From CAVSRC01 sp963830205 (GTDB taxonomy: Bacteria > Pseudomonadota > Alphaproteobacteria > Rhizobiales > Kaistiaceae), in contig CAWHLP010000010.1 in the NCBI GenBank assembly GCA_963830205.1, forward strand, positions 1-64,000: 64,000 bases of DNA, read 5' to 3'. The notes under the pieces were generated by a model, which saw only the letters and a list, made by a program, of their open reading frames with translations, was not told where the DNA came from and made no database searches. A program made the translations under genes and the position numbers. Shown in pieces: positions 7,188 through 14,870 of this stretch (positions are counted from its first letter, which is position 1; each line of letters begins with the position of its first letter).

Positions 7188-7718
7188 CTATTTCCCTTCG
7201 CGCGTGATCCCCGCGATCAGCTTCGCCAGCACCCCGTCGAGCTGCTTCTGCTCGGCCTTGCTCAGCGCCGCGAGCAGGGCAACCTCGTTGGCGACATGCG
7301 CCTCATAGGCCTTGTCGATCAGCGCCCGTCCCTTGGCGGAGAGCGCCACCAGCGTGCCGCGACGGTCGGTCGGGTGCCTGCGGCGCTCCACCAGGCCGGC
7401 CTTCTCCAGCCGGTCGATGCGCGCCGTCATGCCGCCCGACGACATCATCGTCGTCTCGTAGAGCGCCGTCGGCGTCAGCGCATAAGGCGGGCCAGAGCGG
7501 CGCAGCGTCGCCAGCACGTCGAACTCGCCCGGTTGCAGTCCGAAGCGCGCCATCACCGGCGTCAGCCAGTCGCGCATGATGACCAGCGAAGCCTCGTTGA
7601 GCCGCCCGAGCAGGGCCATCGGAAACGGGTCGATCTCCGGACGCTCCTTGCGCCATTGGGCGGAGGCGGTTGCGGCACGGTCGGCCGTCGGGCGATCGGA
7701 CATCGGTCGTTTGGGCAC
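7188..7718 (-). CDS. MarR-family transcriptional regulator
   Basis: About 171-176 residues. The winged HTH is clear: RSGPPYALTPTALYETT, then MSSGGMTARIDRLEKAGLVE with wing residues RRRHPTDRRGTLVALSAKG. Dimerising helices lie at both ends. Two starts are possible: GTG at 7716-7718 or ATG at 7701-7703 (MSDRPTADR); neither has a strong ribosome site. It is divergent from an EamA exporter gene, and the 94-bp space between them holds two palindromes typical of MarR operators, so it very likely represses the exporter gene and itself until a small ligand binds. The ligand is unknown. Confidence 0.9.
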   Translation of the reverse strand: MPKRPMSDRPTADRAATASAQWRKERPEIDPFPMALLGRLNEASLVIMRDWLTPVMARFGLQPGEFDVLATLRRSGPPYALTPTALYETTMMSSGGMTARIDRLEKAGLVERRRHPTDRRGTLVALSAKGRALIDKAYEAHVANEVALLAALSKAEQKQLDGVLAKLIAGITREGK

Positions 7719-7722
7719 GGGA

Positions 7723-7757
7723 TATCTCTTGACATCAAGATACTTGGCGCCAAGATA
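7723..7757. promoter_or_regulatory. Two adjacent palindromes, likely MarR operators
   Basis: TATCTCTTGACATCAAGATA (7723-7742) is an imperfect inverted repeat centred on TTGA-CA-TCAA. Overlapping it, GATACTTGGCGCCAAGATA (7739-7757) has the perfect core TTGGCGCCAA. TATCTTG-type inverted repeats are the usual MarR target. They sit just upstream of the marR start and between the divergent genes, so one dimer on each could control both promoters. Confidence 0.7.
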
Positions 7758-7812
7758 ATGTCAGATCAGTCGGCAGCTGCCAAGCCGCCGGCCTGCTTCG
7801 GAGACATGGCTC

Positions 7813-8784
7813 ATGACCGCCCACATCGCCGGCGCGGCGCGGCGGCTGACGGCCGCGCGCACGACCCCTTTCGTGCTGCTCGTCGCCGTCGGTGCCCTGC
7901 TCGGCGTCTTCGCCGCGCTCGCCAAGGCGGCGACGCAGACCGGCTGGCATCCGCTTGCCTTCCTGTTCTTCTCGCTTGCCGGCTCGGGCGCGATCCTCGC
8001 GGCGCTGGCCATCCGCAGCGGCCAGCCGCCCGGCCGCGACCGCCGCACGCTCGCCTACAATCTCGGCTCTGGCCTGCTCTCCGCCATGCTGCCCAATGCG
8101 CTGTCCTTCGCCGCCATAAGCCATGTCGGCGCCGGTTTCGTCGCGCTTGGTTTCGCCTTTCCGCCGCTGATTTCCTATCTGATGGCGCTGGCGCTGAAGA
8201 TGGAGCGCTTCCGCGCCGCCCGCGCCGCCGGCCTCGCGCTTGCCTTCCTCGGCGTCGTGGTGCTGGTGGCAACCAAGGCCTCGCTCGGCGATGTCAGTCC
8301 CTTGTGGATTGCGGTTGCACTCGCCGCTCCGGTGGTCGTCGCCAGCGGCAACATCTTCCGCAGTCTCTACTGGCCGCCCGGTGCAACGCCGCTGTCGCTG
8401 GCGCCGGGCATGGTGATCGCCGCGGCACTGCTGCTCGCCCCAGTCCTGGCTGTCGCAGGCGTGCCCCTCCTGCCGCCGCTCACCGGCGCGACGGTCGCGC
8501 TGGTGCTGGCGCAGATCGCCGTCTTCGCGGCGACCTTCGGCCTCATCTTCCGCCTGCAGGCGCTGGCCGGTCCGGTCTATCTCAGCCAGATCGGCTCGGT
8601 CGGCGCCGTCGCCGGCGCAGGCATCGCCGTCCTTGTGCTTGGCGAGCCGGCGGACGCCGGCCTCGTCGCGGCGACGCTTGCCATTCTCGCCGGGGCCTGG
8701 CTGGTCAACCGCACGCGCTTGCCGCACATCGTCCGGCCGCAGGCGCCACCGGCGCCCCTACCGTGCCCACCATGCGCGCCCTGA
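7813..8784 (+). CDS. EamA-family (DMT superfamily) transporter
   Basis: 323 residues with ten predicted membrane helices in two repeated halves, the drug/metabolite transporter fold. The first half holds GALLGVFAALAKAATQTGWH, PNALSFAAISHVGAGFVALG and FPPLISYLMALALKMERF; the second AQIAVFAATFGLIFRLQALA, then GPVYLSQIGSVGAVAGAGIA and LVLGEPADAGL, the typical last-helix pattern. The ATG follows a GGAG ribosome site at 7799-7803. The divergent MarR gene probably controls it. Substrate unknown; likely efflux of a metabolite or toxic compound from the cytosol. Confidence 0.9.
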   Translation: MTAHIAGAARRLTAARTTPFVLLVAVGALLGVFAALAKAATQTGWHPLAFLFFSLAGSGAILAALAIRSGQPPGRDRRTLAYNLGSGLLSAMLPNALSFAAISHVGAGFVALGFAFPPLISYLMALALKMERFRAARAAGLALAFLGVVVLVATKASLGDVSPLWIAVALAAPVVVASGNIFRSLYWPPGATPLSLAPGMVIAAALLLAPVLAVAGVPLLPPLTGATVALVLAQIAVFAATFGLIFRLQALAGPVYLSQIGSVGAVAGAGIAVLVLGEPADAGLVAATLAILAGAWLVNRTRLPHIVRPQAPPAPLPCPPCAP

Positions 8785-8869
8785 CATGCGGCGACCCGGC
8801 TCATTGCCCATGGCCGACGCCGGCGCCTAGGCTTGTCTGTTTTGCGATCATCCCGAATCGGACTCCGTC

Positions 8870-9412
8870 ATGACTTCCGAAGCCGCCTGGTTCTCCCGCC
8901 TCACCATCGCTGCTGCCGGCATTCTCGGCGCCGTCGGCGTCATGGCGGCGGCCGGCGCCACCCATCTCGGCGACACCCGTATCCTCGGTTCCCTGGCGCT
9001 GATCGCGCTCAGCCAGGCACCGGCGGTGCTGGTGCTGGCGCTGCTTGCCGGCCGTCACTGGTCGACGCGCATCGCTACGCTGCTCATCGGCGGCGGCGCG
9101 ATCGTCTTCTCGATCGACCTGATCGCGCTGCATTTCATGGGCGCCAGCCCGCTGCCGATCATGGCGCCGATCGGCGGCACTGCCATGATCCTCGGCTGGC
9201 TCGCCCTCATCCCGGCGGCCTTCCCGGGAAGCGGTGAACGTCTGCACGGCACCTGCTTGAGGGTCCCCTCTCCCCTTGTGGGAGAGGGACAGGGTGAGGG
9301 GGCGAGAGCTTATCCGGATAGTGCGGCTCCCCCTCACCCGCTCGCTGACGCTGGCGACCTCTCCCCAATGAAGAGGTGGTCACGACTGTGTCCTTCGCCC
9401 TACCAGAGCTGA
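8870..9412 (+). CDS. DUF423-like small membrane protein
   Basis: Residues 1-122 have four hydrophobic helices with the DUF423 (YgdD) pattern: AAGILGAVGVMAAAGATHLG, SLALIALSQAPAVLVLALLA, LLIGGGAIVFSIDLIALHFM, then ASPLPIMAPIGGTAMILGWL. Function of the family is unknown; an inner-membrane location is likely. The last 60 or so residues (from VPSPLVGEGQGEG) are translated from the palindromic repeat at 9262-9370, so the native C-terminus has probably been replaced by a repeat insertion, as also seen for the protease gene at 2164. It ends convergent with the aldo/keto reductase gene and overlaps its 3' end. Confidence 0.8.
   Translation: MTSEAAWFSRLTIAAAGILGAVGVMAAAGATHLGDTRILGSLALIALSQAPAVLVLALLAGRHWSTRIATLLIGGGAIVFSIDLIALHFMGASPLPIMAPIGGTAMILGWLALIPAAFPGSGERLHGTCLRVPSPLVGEGQGEGARAYPDSAAPPHPLADAGDLSPMKRWSRLCPSPYQS
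9262..9370. repeat. Palindromic repeat pair, same type as 3058-3170
   Basis: CCCCTCTCCCCTTGTGGGAG followed by AGGGTGAGGGGGCGAGAG on the left; CTCCCCCTCACCCGCTCGC and GGCGACCTCTCCCC on the right. The halves are inverted with respect to each other. It overlaps the 3' end of the DUF423 gene and adjoins the end of the reductase gene. Confidence 0.7.
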
Positions 9413-10384
9413 TCGACGTGCTTGGCGATGCGCGTCGTCGTAGATCGTCTTCGCCGCCGCCATCACCTCCGCCGAGAGCGCCGGCAGCGCCGCGGCGGCG
9501 GAATTCGCCTCCGCCTGCGCCTTGTTCTTGGCGCCGGGGATGACCACGGTCACCGCCGCGGCCATCAGGATCCAGCGCAGCGCGAAGGCCGCCATGGTGG
9601 CGCCGGCCGGAACCAGCTTCTTCAGTTCCTCGACCGCATCGAGCCCGACCTCATAGGGCACGCCGGAGAAGGTCTCGCCCTTGTCGAAGGCGGCGCCCTC
9701 GCGGTTGAAGGTGCGGTGGTCGTCGGCGGCGAATGTGCTGGCGCGCGTCAGCTTGCCGGTCAGCATGCCGCTCGCCAGCGGCACGCGCACGATCACCGCG
9801 ACGCCTTGTCTCTCAGCCTCCGGGAAGAACAGCCGCTCGGGCCGCTGGCGGAAGATGTTGTAGATGATCTGCACCGAGGCGACGCCGGGGAACGCGATCG
9901 CCTTCAGCCCCTCCTCCACCTTCTCGACGCTGACGCCGTATTTCCTGATCTTGCCGTCCTTGGTGAGCCCGTCGAGGACGTCGAAGACCTCGGGCATGTA
10001 ATAGACCGCCGGATGCGGGCAGTGGAGCTGGACGAGGTCGAGCGCGTCCATCTGCAGCCGCTTGAGGCTCGCCTCGACCGACCTGGTGATGTTGGCCTTG
10101 TTGTAGCTCTCCGGCTTGTTGTCGCCCTCGCGCCCGGTCTTGGTGGCAACGAAGGGGCGCGTACCGCCGCGTGCCTTCAACACGCGCCCGATGATCGTCT
10201 CCGAGCGGCCGTCGCCATAGACGTTGGCGGTGTCGATGAAGGTGACGCCGGTGTCGAGCGCTGCGTTGAGCGCCGCTTCCGCGTCGCTCTCGCTCACCTC
10301 GCCCCAGGTGCCGCCGATCGCCCAGGCGCCGAAGCCGATTTCCGAAACGGCGGTGCCGAGCCGTGAAGCACGTCTCTGTTTCAT
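9380..10384 (-). CDS. Aldo/keto reductase (C-terminal frameshift)
   Basis: NADPH-dependent oxidoreductase with the AKR barrel. Catalytic tetrad visible: Asp in FIDTANVYGDGRSE, Tyr in the same block, Lys in PFVATKTGREG, His in LDLVQLHCPHP. Cofactor-binding parts include YGVSVEKVEEG and VVIPGAKNKAQAEANSAAA. The start ATG at 10384 gives the typical MKQRRASRLGTAVSEIGFG. The last codons are off frame: near 9438 an extra base turns the usual ending RIAKHVDQLW-stop (stop at 9400-9402) into a longer unrelated tail. It stands between the portal and large terminase genes on their strand but has no role in packaging, so it is probably inserted chromosomal sequence. Confidence 0.9.
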   Translation of the reverse strand: MKQRRASRLGTAVSEIGFGAWAIGGTWGEVSESDAEAALNAALDTGVTFIDTANVYGDGRSETIIGRVLKARGGTRPFVATKTGREGDNKPESYNKANITRSVEASLKRLQMDALDLVQLHCPHPAVYYMPEVFDVLDGLTKDGKIRKYGVSVEKVEEGLKAIAFPGVASVQIIYNIFRQRPERLFFPEAERQGVAVIVRVPLASGMLTGKLTRASTFAADDHRTFNREGAAFDKGETFSGVPYEVGLDAVEELKKLVPAGATMAAFALRWILMAAAVTVVIPGAKNKAQAEANSAAAALPALSAEVMAAAKTIYDDAHRQARRSALVGRRTQS

Positions 10385-10465
10385 CTGTCCTGTCCGTCTG
10401 AAATTGCGTGTGGGTGGTTCAGGCGGTCATAGACCCGGCCGGCGGCAGGCGCAACGCGGCACCTG

Positions 10466-11723
10466 TCACACCCCCCTCACCTTCGGCTCGCCGCCGTCGC
10501 CGAGCATGAGCGCGGTGAGCGCCCAGACGAGCGCGTCGAGCCGGTCGGGCGAGCGGCCGGCGGAGAGCCCGTCGACGCCGAAGTCGCACATCTCGTCTTC
10601 CAGTTCGGGCAGCGCGCCGACATGGCGCACGCGCCCCTGGGCATAGAGCGCCGCCACCGGCTCGGCGCGCAGCCACTTGCCCCTCGTCGCGCGCACCGGC
10701 TTGACCGGCACGCCGGCATCGACCTCGTGCATGACGGCGGCGACCATGTCGCCACCCTGGTTGACCTCGGCGACCAGCGCGTCGGCGCGGAAGCGCCGGT
10801 AGAGAGCGATTGCCACCGCCGCCCATTCGGCCGGCCGCACTTCGCTCAGGCTGCCGTCGGCGAGCACGTAGCCGATGTCGTCCTTGCCCAGCCCCGCGAC
10901 GACGATGCCGCAGCGTCCGCTGCGCTTCGAAGCCGGCGGGTCGACCGCGACCACGATGCGCGCCAGGTCCTTCGGCGCGGCGCTCACCCGCGCCGTCTCG
11001 ATCGCCGCGCGCTGCCAGAGCGCGTCGGCGCGTTCCGCGATCATCTCGCCGAGCAGCTCCTGGCGGCCGAGGCGCGTGCCGTGATAGCGCGCGACGACTG
11101 CGGCTGAGGAATCCCGGCGCCAGGTTCATGGCGTTGTCCGCCGTGGTCGCGCGGCTGGTGACCGTCGTGCCGTCGGCCGCGTCGGCGATCAACCGCTTCA
11201 GAAGCGGGATCGGCCGCGGCGTCGTGGTCACCACCTGGCGCGGATGCGGGCCCAGGCGCAGTCCGAATTGCAGCATGTCCCAGCAGGCGTCCGGATAGCG
11301 CCACTTGGCCAGTTCGTCCGCCCAGGCGGCGGCGAACTGCGGCCCGCGCAGCGATTCCGGATCTTCCGCCGAGAAGGCCTGCGCCACCGTGCCGTTCGGC
11401 CACACGAGCCGGCGGCGCGAGCGCTGCCATTCCGGCCGCTCCCATGAGCCATGAATGGCGAGCAGTCCGGAGACGCCCTCGATCATCACCTCGCGGGCGT
11501 CGGCGAAGGTCTCGCCAACAAGCGCGATCGGCCCCGCAGGCTTCGGCTCGGCGGTTGCCAGCGCCCGCACCCATTCGGCGCCGGCGCGGGTCTTGCCGGC
11601 GCCGCGTCCGCCGAGGATCAGCCAGGTCAGCCAGTCGCCGTCGGGCGGCAGTTGATCGGGCCGGGCGTCCAGCGGCCCAGTGCGGATTGAAGGCTGTTCG
11701 AACGTGGCGCCACGGCATCGCAA
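10466..11723 (-). CDS. Large terminase subunit, RcGTA g2-like (one frameshift)
   Basis: ATP-driven motor and nuclease that packages DNA through the portal. ATPase part: WLILGGRGAGKTRAGAEWVR (Walker A), PDACWDMLQFGLRLG, VVTTTPRPIPLLKRLI (motif III), TTADNAMNLAPGFL. The frame breaks near 11105, where one extra base seems present, and resumes ARYHGTRLGRQELLGEM. Nuclease part: RIVVAVDPPA (first Asp), LVAEVNQGGDMV, PDRLDALVWALTALML (last Asp). The start is uncertain: TTG at 11723 is the first possible in frame, and residues before DQLPPDGDW may be off frame too. Its N-terminal neighbour is the small-terminase-like gene, as in RcGTA. Confidence 0.88.
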
Positions 11724-11831
11724 GAGTCCGCGCCAGCGTCAGCGGCTCACTCCCCTTCGTTCAGCCCAGTCTTTAATGCGTATCGCGCAAGGTCTGCGTT
11801 GTAGTCTGTCACGGTCAGCACGGTTCCGGTT

Positions 11832-12444
11832 CTACGGCTTTGCGCCGTCGTCCCGGTCGAGCGCAATCAGTGTTTCGAGTGTCTTGGCGAGCACGGCGAG
11901 CGTGCGCGCGTCCTTCTCGTCGGTGGTGGCGCCGGGCTTCGCCGCCCGCGCCTCCAGGTCGCCGGCCTGGCGATCGAATACCCGATAGAGCCGGCCGAGC
12001 ATGCGCGTGCGCCGCGCCGCCGCGCTCGCCGTCTTGCCCGGCCCATTGCCACTGAAAGGCGGGCGTACCGGCGCGCCGGCGGGGCGCACCCAGCTCTCTT
12101 CCGCCTTCCATCGGGAAAGCGTGCTGGCGGCTATGTCCAGGCGCCGGGCAATCTCGCGGAGCGGGAGCGTCGTCCCCTCCACGTGCCGCCGCGCGTCGGC
12201 CTTCAGCGCCGCCACTTCGGCGTGGCTCAGGAGGCGCCGCTCAGTTCCGGCAAAATTGCGGATCCACCGCGGCGGCGGGACCTGTACCACTACCGCGCGC
12301 GCCGTTTCCGGCGGCACGGCCACCGCCGTGTCGAACGGTGCCGCTTCGCTCGCATCGGCCGGCGCTGCTTCAGGCGGCGGCATCGCCGAACGGCCCGGCG
12401 CTGCCGTTCGGCCGCGGCGCTGCCTCTGCGTCCACAATGCTCAT
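11832..12444 (-). CDS. Small terminase-like protein, RcGTA g1-like
   Basis: Recognises and delivers DNA to the large terminase. The HTH is LPLREIARRLDIAASTLSRWK; the C-terminal helical part is RTRMLGRLYRVFDRQAGDLE, then DEKDARTLAVLAKTLETLIA, the oligomerisation pattern typical of GTA gene 1 in Rhizobiales. The best start is the ATG at 12442-12444 (MSIVDAEAAPRP, AGGGGA upstream), which needs one base change near 12375 to join the main frame; without it the first in-frame ATG is at 12383. The N-terminal 70 residues are Pro/Ala-rich and poorly conserved. Next gene downstream is the large terminase after about 110 bp. Confidence 0.75.
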
Positions 12445-12466
12445 GGGCGATCCCCTGAAAAGAAGA

Positions 12467-12494
12467 ACCCCCGCGGCGGGGCAGCAGCGGGGGT
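12467..12494 (-). terminator. Leader hairpin followed by T-rich tract upstream of the small terminase gene
   Basis: On the minus strand ACCCCCGC...GCGGGGGT forms an 8-bp stem and is followed by TTCTTCTTTTC, a terminator-like arrangement. No minus-strand gene lies upstream that it could end. Because a good promoter lies further upstream (12589-12617), it probably acts as an attenuator or leader structure in the 5' untranslated region of the head-gene operon. A short ORF starting MSGPPLLPRRGG crosses it. Confidence 0.55.
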
Positions 12495-12588
12495 CCAGAC
12501 ATGGTCGCAGATGCCCGGAGGTCTGTTGGGCTTGGGGGGCGCGGCGGGGGGAGGAGAACCGATCGCCCACTTCTGCGACGTTAGCTGA

Positions 12589-12617
12589 ACCATACACAAG
12601 CAGCGTCACGCTGTCAA
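12589..12617 (-). promoter_or_regulatory. Sigma70-type promoter of the head-gene cluster
   Basis: On the minus strand TTGACA (12612-12617), a 17-nt spacer, then TATGGT (12589-12594): a close match to the housekeeping consensus. It would start transcription near 12582, about 140 nt before the small-terminase start codon. The distance leaves room for the leader hairpin at 12467-12494. No CtrA-type TTAA-N7-TTAA site was noticed. Confidence 0.6.
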
Positions 12618-12685
12618 GGAAAAAAGTCCTAGGAATGTTTGCCTGTTCTTCACCTGCCATTCACCCTGGCGCGGCGGCCGGGCGA

Positions 12686-12868
12686 TCCCTCCCCCTGAAA
12701 GAGGGAGGATGGGAGGGGGTCTGCCACGCGCGCCTAACTCCGCCTTGGCGAAAGGCACCAAGCGGCGACGCCAGCCGCATTCGTCCCCTCGCCCCATTGG
12801 GGAGAGGTGAGTGCGTTCGCCGAGCGCCAGCGACATACTCCCCTCCCTCCCCGCTCTGGGGAGGATCA
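12686..12868. repeat. Cluster of palindromic repeats between promoter region and PEP-CTERM gene
   Basis: Three units: CCTCCCCCTGAAAGAGGGAGG at 12687, CTCGCCCCATTGGGGAGAGG near 12788 and CCTCCCCGCTCTGGGGAGG near 12844. They fill most of the 590-bp gap between the head-gene promoter and the PEP-CTERM gene. No further gene seen in 12620-13200. Confidence 0.65.
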
Positions 12869-13209
12869 CAGAACCCAGAAGATGCCGTTCAAGGCACGCC
12901 GGTCATCGACGCGCGGGACGCCACGCGGTTTGCAAGGAAGGATCGGCTGGATGGTCTTCCATTTAGCTTCGTTGAGCGCCTGTTCATGACGAAAGCTCCT
13001 TTTCGGAGCTTGAATCACGAGGCAATCAATTGCCGCAAGCCGACGGCTTGATGTCGCAAAGTCACCCAACAGCGAGCTCCGGCGCTTGTCGCAGGCACGG
13101 CGCAGCTTGACCCGTAACGGACCCGCGTGTGCAGTGCACCGGATTGACGCGGATCTACCTTTGCTGCACGTTTGTAGTCCTTGTAAATAGAACGTTCGGG
13201 GGGAGTATC

Positions 13210-13920
13210 TTGCCAAAGTTTTTTGATTCACTCTTGTGGCGCCCTGCCTGCCTTATGTGCCTACTAGCGCTCTCGAGCGGGAGCGCAAACGCGACTACGA
13301 TCACGGAAACGATCGTCAATCTCGCCCCCGACGGTGCCGACTCCTCCAGTACATTTTCAGGCACTGGTTATGTTAGTCCGAGATCGGATGGTAGTTTTGG
13401 TGGGTGGTTTCATGCCGAAACGGAAAGCAGCCCAGCACCTCACTCCCGAAGTCTGGCCGAGATTGACATCTCAGGTTTGGCTGGCACGCAAATAAATAGC
13501 GCGATCCTTAGTTTATATATCCAATTAGTCTATGTACCCAACCAGACGCTCACCATAACTGAGTTCGATGCTACTGGCACCCTTGGGTATCAATTCCCTA
13601 ATCCGAGCAGCCCTGAGGGAAGCTTGGGTTTCACAATAGCGGGACCAGGTACCGTAACGCTGGACGTAACCTCTCTATTATCGGCTGCCATTTCTGATGG
13701 CGACCAGTGGTTCGGGCTGTACTTCTCGCCTGTGACTACCGCCTCTTCAGGCTTCGTTACACCCACCTCTGGCAATGCCGACGCAGCGCAGATGCGATTG
13801 GCTATCGACTACAGCGCTGTTCCCGTGCCCGGCACTCTCTCACTTCTTGCAACCGGCCTCGGCGCATTGGGTCTGTTCGGCTGGCGCAGCAGGAAGAAAG
13901 CTGCGGTACTTGCTGCCTGA
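13210..13920 (+). CDS. PEP-CTERM sorting-domain protein (exosortase substrate)
   Basis: 236 residues. The start is TTG at 13210, five to six bases after a strong GGGGGAG; it gives a clean signal peptide MPKFFDSLLWRPACLMCLLA with cleavage after ANA. The body is a secreted beta-rich domain (TITETIVNLAPDGADSSS, SRSLAEIDISGLAGTQI, YIQLVYVPNQTLTITEF, GTVTLDVTSLLSAAISDG). The C-terminus is VPVPGTLSLLATGLGALGLF then GWRSRKK: the PEP-CTERM pattern of motif, membrane helix and basic end, cut by exosortase. GC content and codon use are visibly lower than the neighbours, suggesting transfer. No exosortase gene lies in this window, so the sorting enzyme must be encoded elsewhere. Confidence 0.85.
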   Translation: MPKFFDSLLWRPACLMCLLALSSGSANATTITETIVNLAPDGADSSSTFSGTGYVSPRSDGSFGGWFHAETESSPAPHSRSLAEIDISGLAGTQINSAILSLYIQLVYVPNQTLTITEFDATGTLGYQFPNPSSPEGSLGFTIAGPGTVTLDVTSLLSAAISDGDQWFGLYFSPVTTASSGFVTPTSGNADAAQMRLAIDYSAVPVPGTLSLLATGLGALGLFGWRSRKKAAVLAA

Positions 13921-14123
13921 TCAGGATACCTGATTTGAATTTGGAGTGACCGTCGTGAGGCGGTCCCTCTTTGTGCGAGTGCGATGACCGCTCTTGGCGC
14001 TTCGGAAGCTCGTCGAGATCGGGCCGCCGGAATCACCAAAGAGATCATCGTACTTCCGCTGGTGGCGCTTTTCGGACATTCGCAGACGCACCGGCAATGT
14101 CGGCGATTCATCCGAGAGCGGAC

Positions 14124-14148
14124 GTGAGACCGATCTGATCGCTCTCAC
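14124..14148. other. Near-perfect 25-bp palindrome
   Basis: GTGAGACCGATC-T-GATCGCTCTCAC: 12-bp arms with one mismatch. It lies 200 bp behind the PEP-CTERM gene, followed by TTTGTG. It could be the terminator of that gene or a protein binding site; the symmetry is better than usual for a terminator and the T run is poor. Confidence 0.5.
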
Positions 14149-14225
14149 GCTTTGTGAGTACACGACCTAAGAGGCCGGCCTGTCGGAGCCGGCCGATTCA
14201 CCCCACCAGGCGGCGCGGCTCCTGC

Positions 14226-14427
14226 GTCATTCCAGCGAAGGCCGGAATCCGTGGGCAGCGGCCACGTCCGCGGAATGCGCGCTCCCTATCAATTGGCTGT
14301 CGTCCCGGCGAAAGCCGGGGCCCGGCACACACCCCCGTTGCGGCTCTTGCCGGGCCCCCGCCCCACGCTCCCCTCCCTCCCCGCTCTGGGGAGGGGGGAC
14401 CGCGCGGAACGCGCGGTGGGTGGGGTC
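14226..14427. repeat. Three different dispersed repeats in tandem
   Basis: GTCATTCCAGCGAAGGCCGG (14226), GTCGTCCCGGCGAAAGCCGG (14299) and the GAGGGGGGACCGCGCGG block (14391-14427) that also occurs at 2217-2253. The whole interval 13921-14840 shows no convincing gene; open frames across it follow the repeats and have no ribosome sites. Confidence 0.65.
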
Positions 14428-14870
14428 GTCCGGGACACCCGCGCGCGCCGTTGTCCCCACGAAAAGCCAAGGCAATGATCTCGATCAAAGCGCCGGCCCC
14501 GCGTCCGTGGCGGACTGTCGGGGAACGAAGGCCGTTCGGGCCTCCTGGCATCACCGGCAGCATCTTTCGCCGGTCATCGGCGCCGCGCCATCTTGCGCAG
14601 CGCTGCCGCGCGAGGGCGGCGACAGGGTCAACGATTTCTCGTGCCCGGCTGCCCCCGCGCGTTACCTTCCTCTGCCGCTTCCCGATCCCCCCATGCGACA
14701 GCCCGTCTGCGTCTCGCTCGGCGCCGCATCGGAAGAACAACCACCTGCCGGCCCTCCAGCGCTGCGCCTCCCGGCAGACGCTTCGTCGGAATTGGATCTA
14801 TCTGGCCAAAAATGGCTCTGATGGCCGAATAACGCTGGAGTGAGTGACCTGCTCCCCGGTTTGTCCGCGT

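Noticed and set aside
12290..12502. Short frame MSGPPLLPRRGG crossing the leader hairpin, considered as a leader peptide gene
   Set aside because: No ribosome site and no run of one regulatory amino acid; kept only as a remark with the leader structure.
14154..14843. 229-codon plus-strand frame in the gap before the IS3 element
   Set aside because: It runs through three dispersed repeats, has no ribosome site, and its composition follows the repeats rather than codon use.
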